NCBI GenBank assembly: GCA_012511845.1
Contig: JAAZFF010000190.1
Span: 1 to 6,019, forward strand
Direction: 5' to 3'
DNA: 6,019 nt
From: Lentisphaerota bacterium
Lineage (GTDB): Bacteria > Verrucomicrobiota > Kiritimatiellia > RFP12 > UBA3636
Part shown: positions 5,728 through 6,019 of the stretch, in pieces
Numbering within the stretch: the first letter of the stretch is position 1
How the letters are laid out: every line of letters begins with the position of its first letter
Notes under the pieces: model-generated
What the model was told of the DNA's origin: nothing
The model's input: only the letters and a program-made list of their open reading frames with translations
The model's database searches: none
Made by a program: the position numbers and the translations under genes

Positions 5728-6019
5728 TGCGTATAACAGGCGGCGAATTACGAGGGAGGCGCCTGAGAACGCCTCCCAGCCTGTTCGTCAGACCTACGCA
5801 GGATATGGTCCGGGAAGCCGTTTTCTCCATGTTGGCGAAAAATGTGGTAAAATCGAACTTCCTGGACCTTTTTGCCGGTACAGGCAGCGTTGGCATAGAA
5901 GCGTGGAGTCGTGGCGCCAAGAGCGTCAATTGGGTGGAAAAAGACGCCAAGACAGCACGAATTCTCAAAGACAATATAGACAATCTCTGTACAGCCAATC
6001 CCGGCAGGGTGTATGTTAA
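5727..6019 (+). CDS. rsmD: 16S rRNA (guanine(966)-N(2))-methyltransferase, N-terminal part, cut by the right window edge
   Basis: This enzyme methylates N2 of G966 in 16S rRNA during assembly of the small ribosomal subunit, using SAM. The frame starts at the ATG at 5727-5729 and stays open to the window edge, giving 97 visible residues of a protein usually near 180-200. It opens with the family signature MRITGGELRGRRL. RPTQDMVREAVFSML (22-36) follows, and then the SAM motif LDLFAGTGSVGIEA (46-59). Glu71 in WVEKD is placed to contact the SAM ribose. The catalytic (D/N)PPY motif lies beyond the edge and cannot be checked. Start and previous stop form TAATG with rbr. There is no obvious ribosome site of its own (only GAGAG, about 20 bases upstream), so translation probably depends on coupling to rbr. 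In many bacteria rsmD is followed by coaD, which would be just outside. Confidence 0.93.
   Translation, partial: MRITGGELRGRRLRTPPSLFVRPTQDMVREAVFSMLAKNVVKSNFLDLFAGTGSVGIEAWSRGAKSVNWVEKDAKTARILKDNIDNLCTANPGRVYV

Noticed and set aside
5507..5998. A 163-residue minus-strand open frame
   Set aside because: It is antisense to the rbr 3' end and rsmD, both of which have clear family motifs in the plus frames.
5657..6019. A 120-residue plus-strand open frame crossing from rbr to the right edge
   Set aside because: It is out of frame with both rbr and rsmD. The rsmD frame starting at 5727 carries the full N-terminal signature and SAM motif.

Overview
The window looks like an ordinary chromosomal segment of an anaerobic or oxygen-sensitive Gram-negative-type bacterium with moderate GC. 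Rubrerythrin points to anaerobic or microaerobic life. DapA and DapB indicate diaminopimelate and lysine synthesis, and RhaA indicates that L-rhamnose is used. The wording of DapA and of the altered RlmD-like methyltransferase reminds me of the PVC superphylum (Verrucomicrobia/Lentisphaerae type). That is an impression from memory, not a database result.

Layout: a divergent intergenic region (4928-5151) splits the window. To its left, everything is on the minus strand and reads from right to left: tRNA-Leu(UAG), dapA, dapB, rhaA, an RNA m5U methyltransferase of the TrmA/RlmC/RlmD family, and the N-terminal part of an unrecognised membrane protein that runs off the left edge. Gaps between these genes are 24, 65, 88, 5 and 78 bases and I see no intrinsic terminator in any of them, so a long co-transcript is possible. 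To the right, on the plus strand, are rubrerythrin (rbr) and then the N-terminal part of rsmD. Their stop and start codons share one base, and rsmD runs off the right edge.

Function: dapA and dapB encode consecutive steps, condensing aspartate semialdehyde with pyruvate and then reducing the product on the way to meso-diaminopimelate and lysine. RhaA catalyses the first step of L-rhamnose catabolism, but its usual partners (kinase, aldolase) are not in view. The two methyltransferases act on RNA (m5U; 16S rRNA m2G966). Rubrerythrin detoxifies peroxide.

The intergenic region holds good sigma70-like promoters on both strands, one for the tRNA and one for rbr. The rbr leader contains nested inverted repeats. 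I found no CRISPR array, insertion sequence, phage gene or toxin-antitoxin pair, and no convincing new system. The points most worth a second look are the tRNA-dapA linkage, the A-C mismatch in the tRNA acceptor stem, the altered Fe-S cysteine motif in the methyltransferase, the rbr leader, and the unidentified membrane protein.
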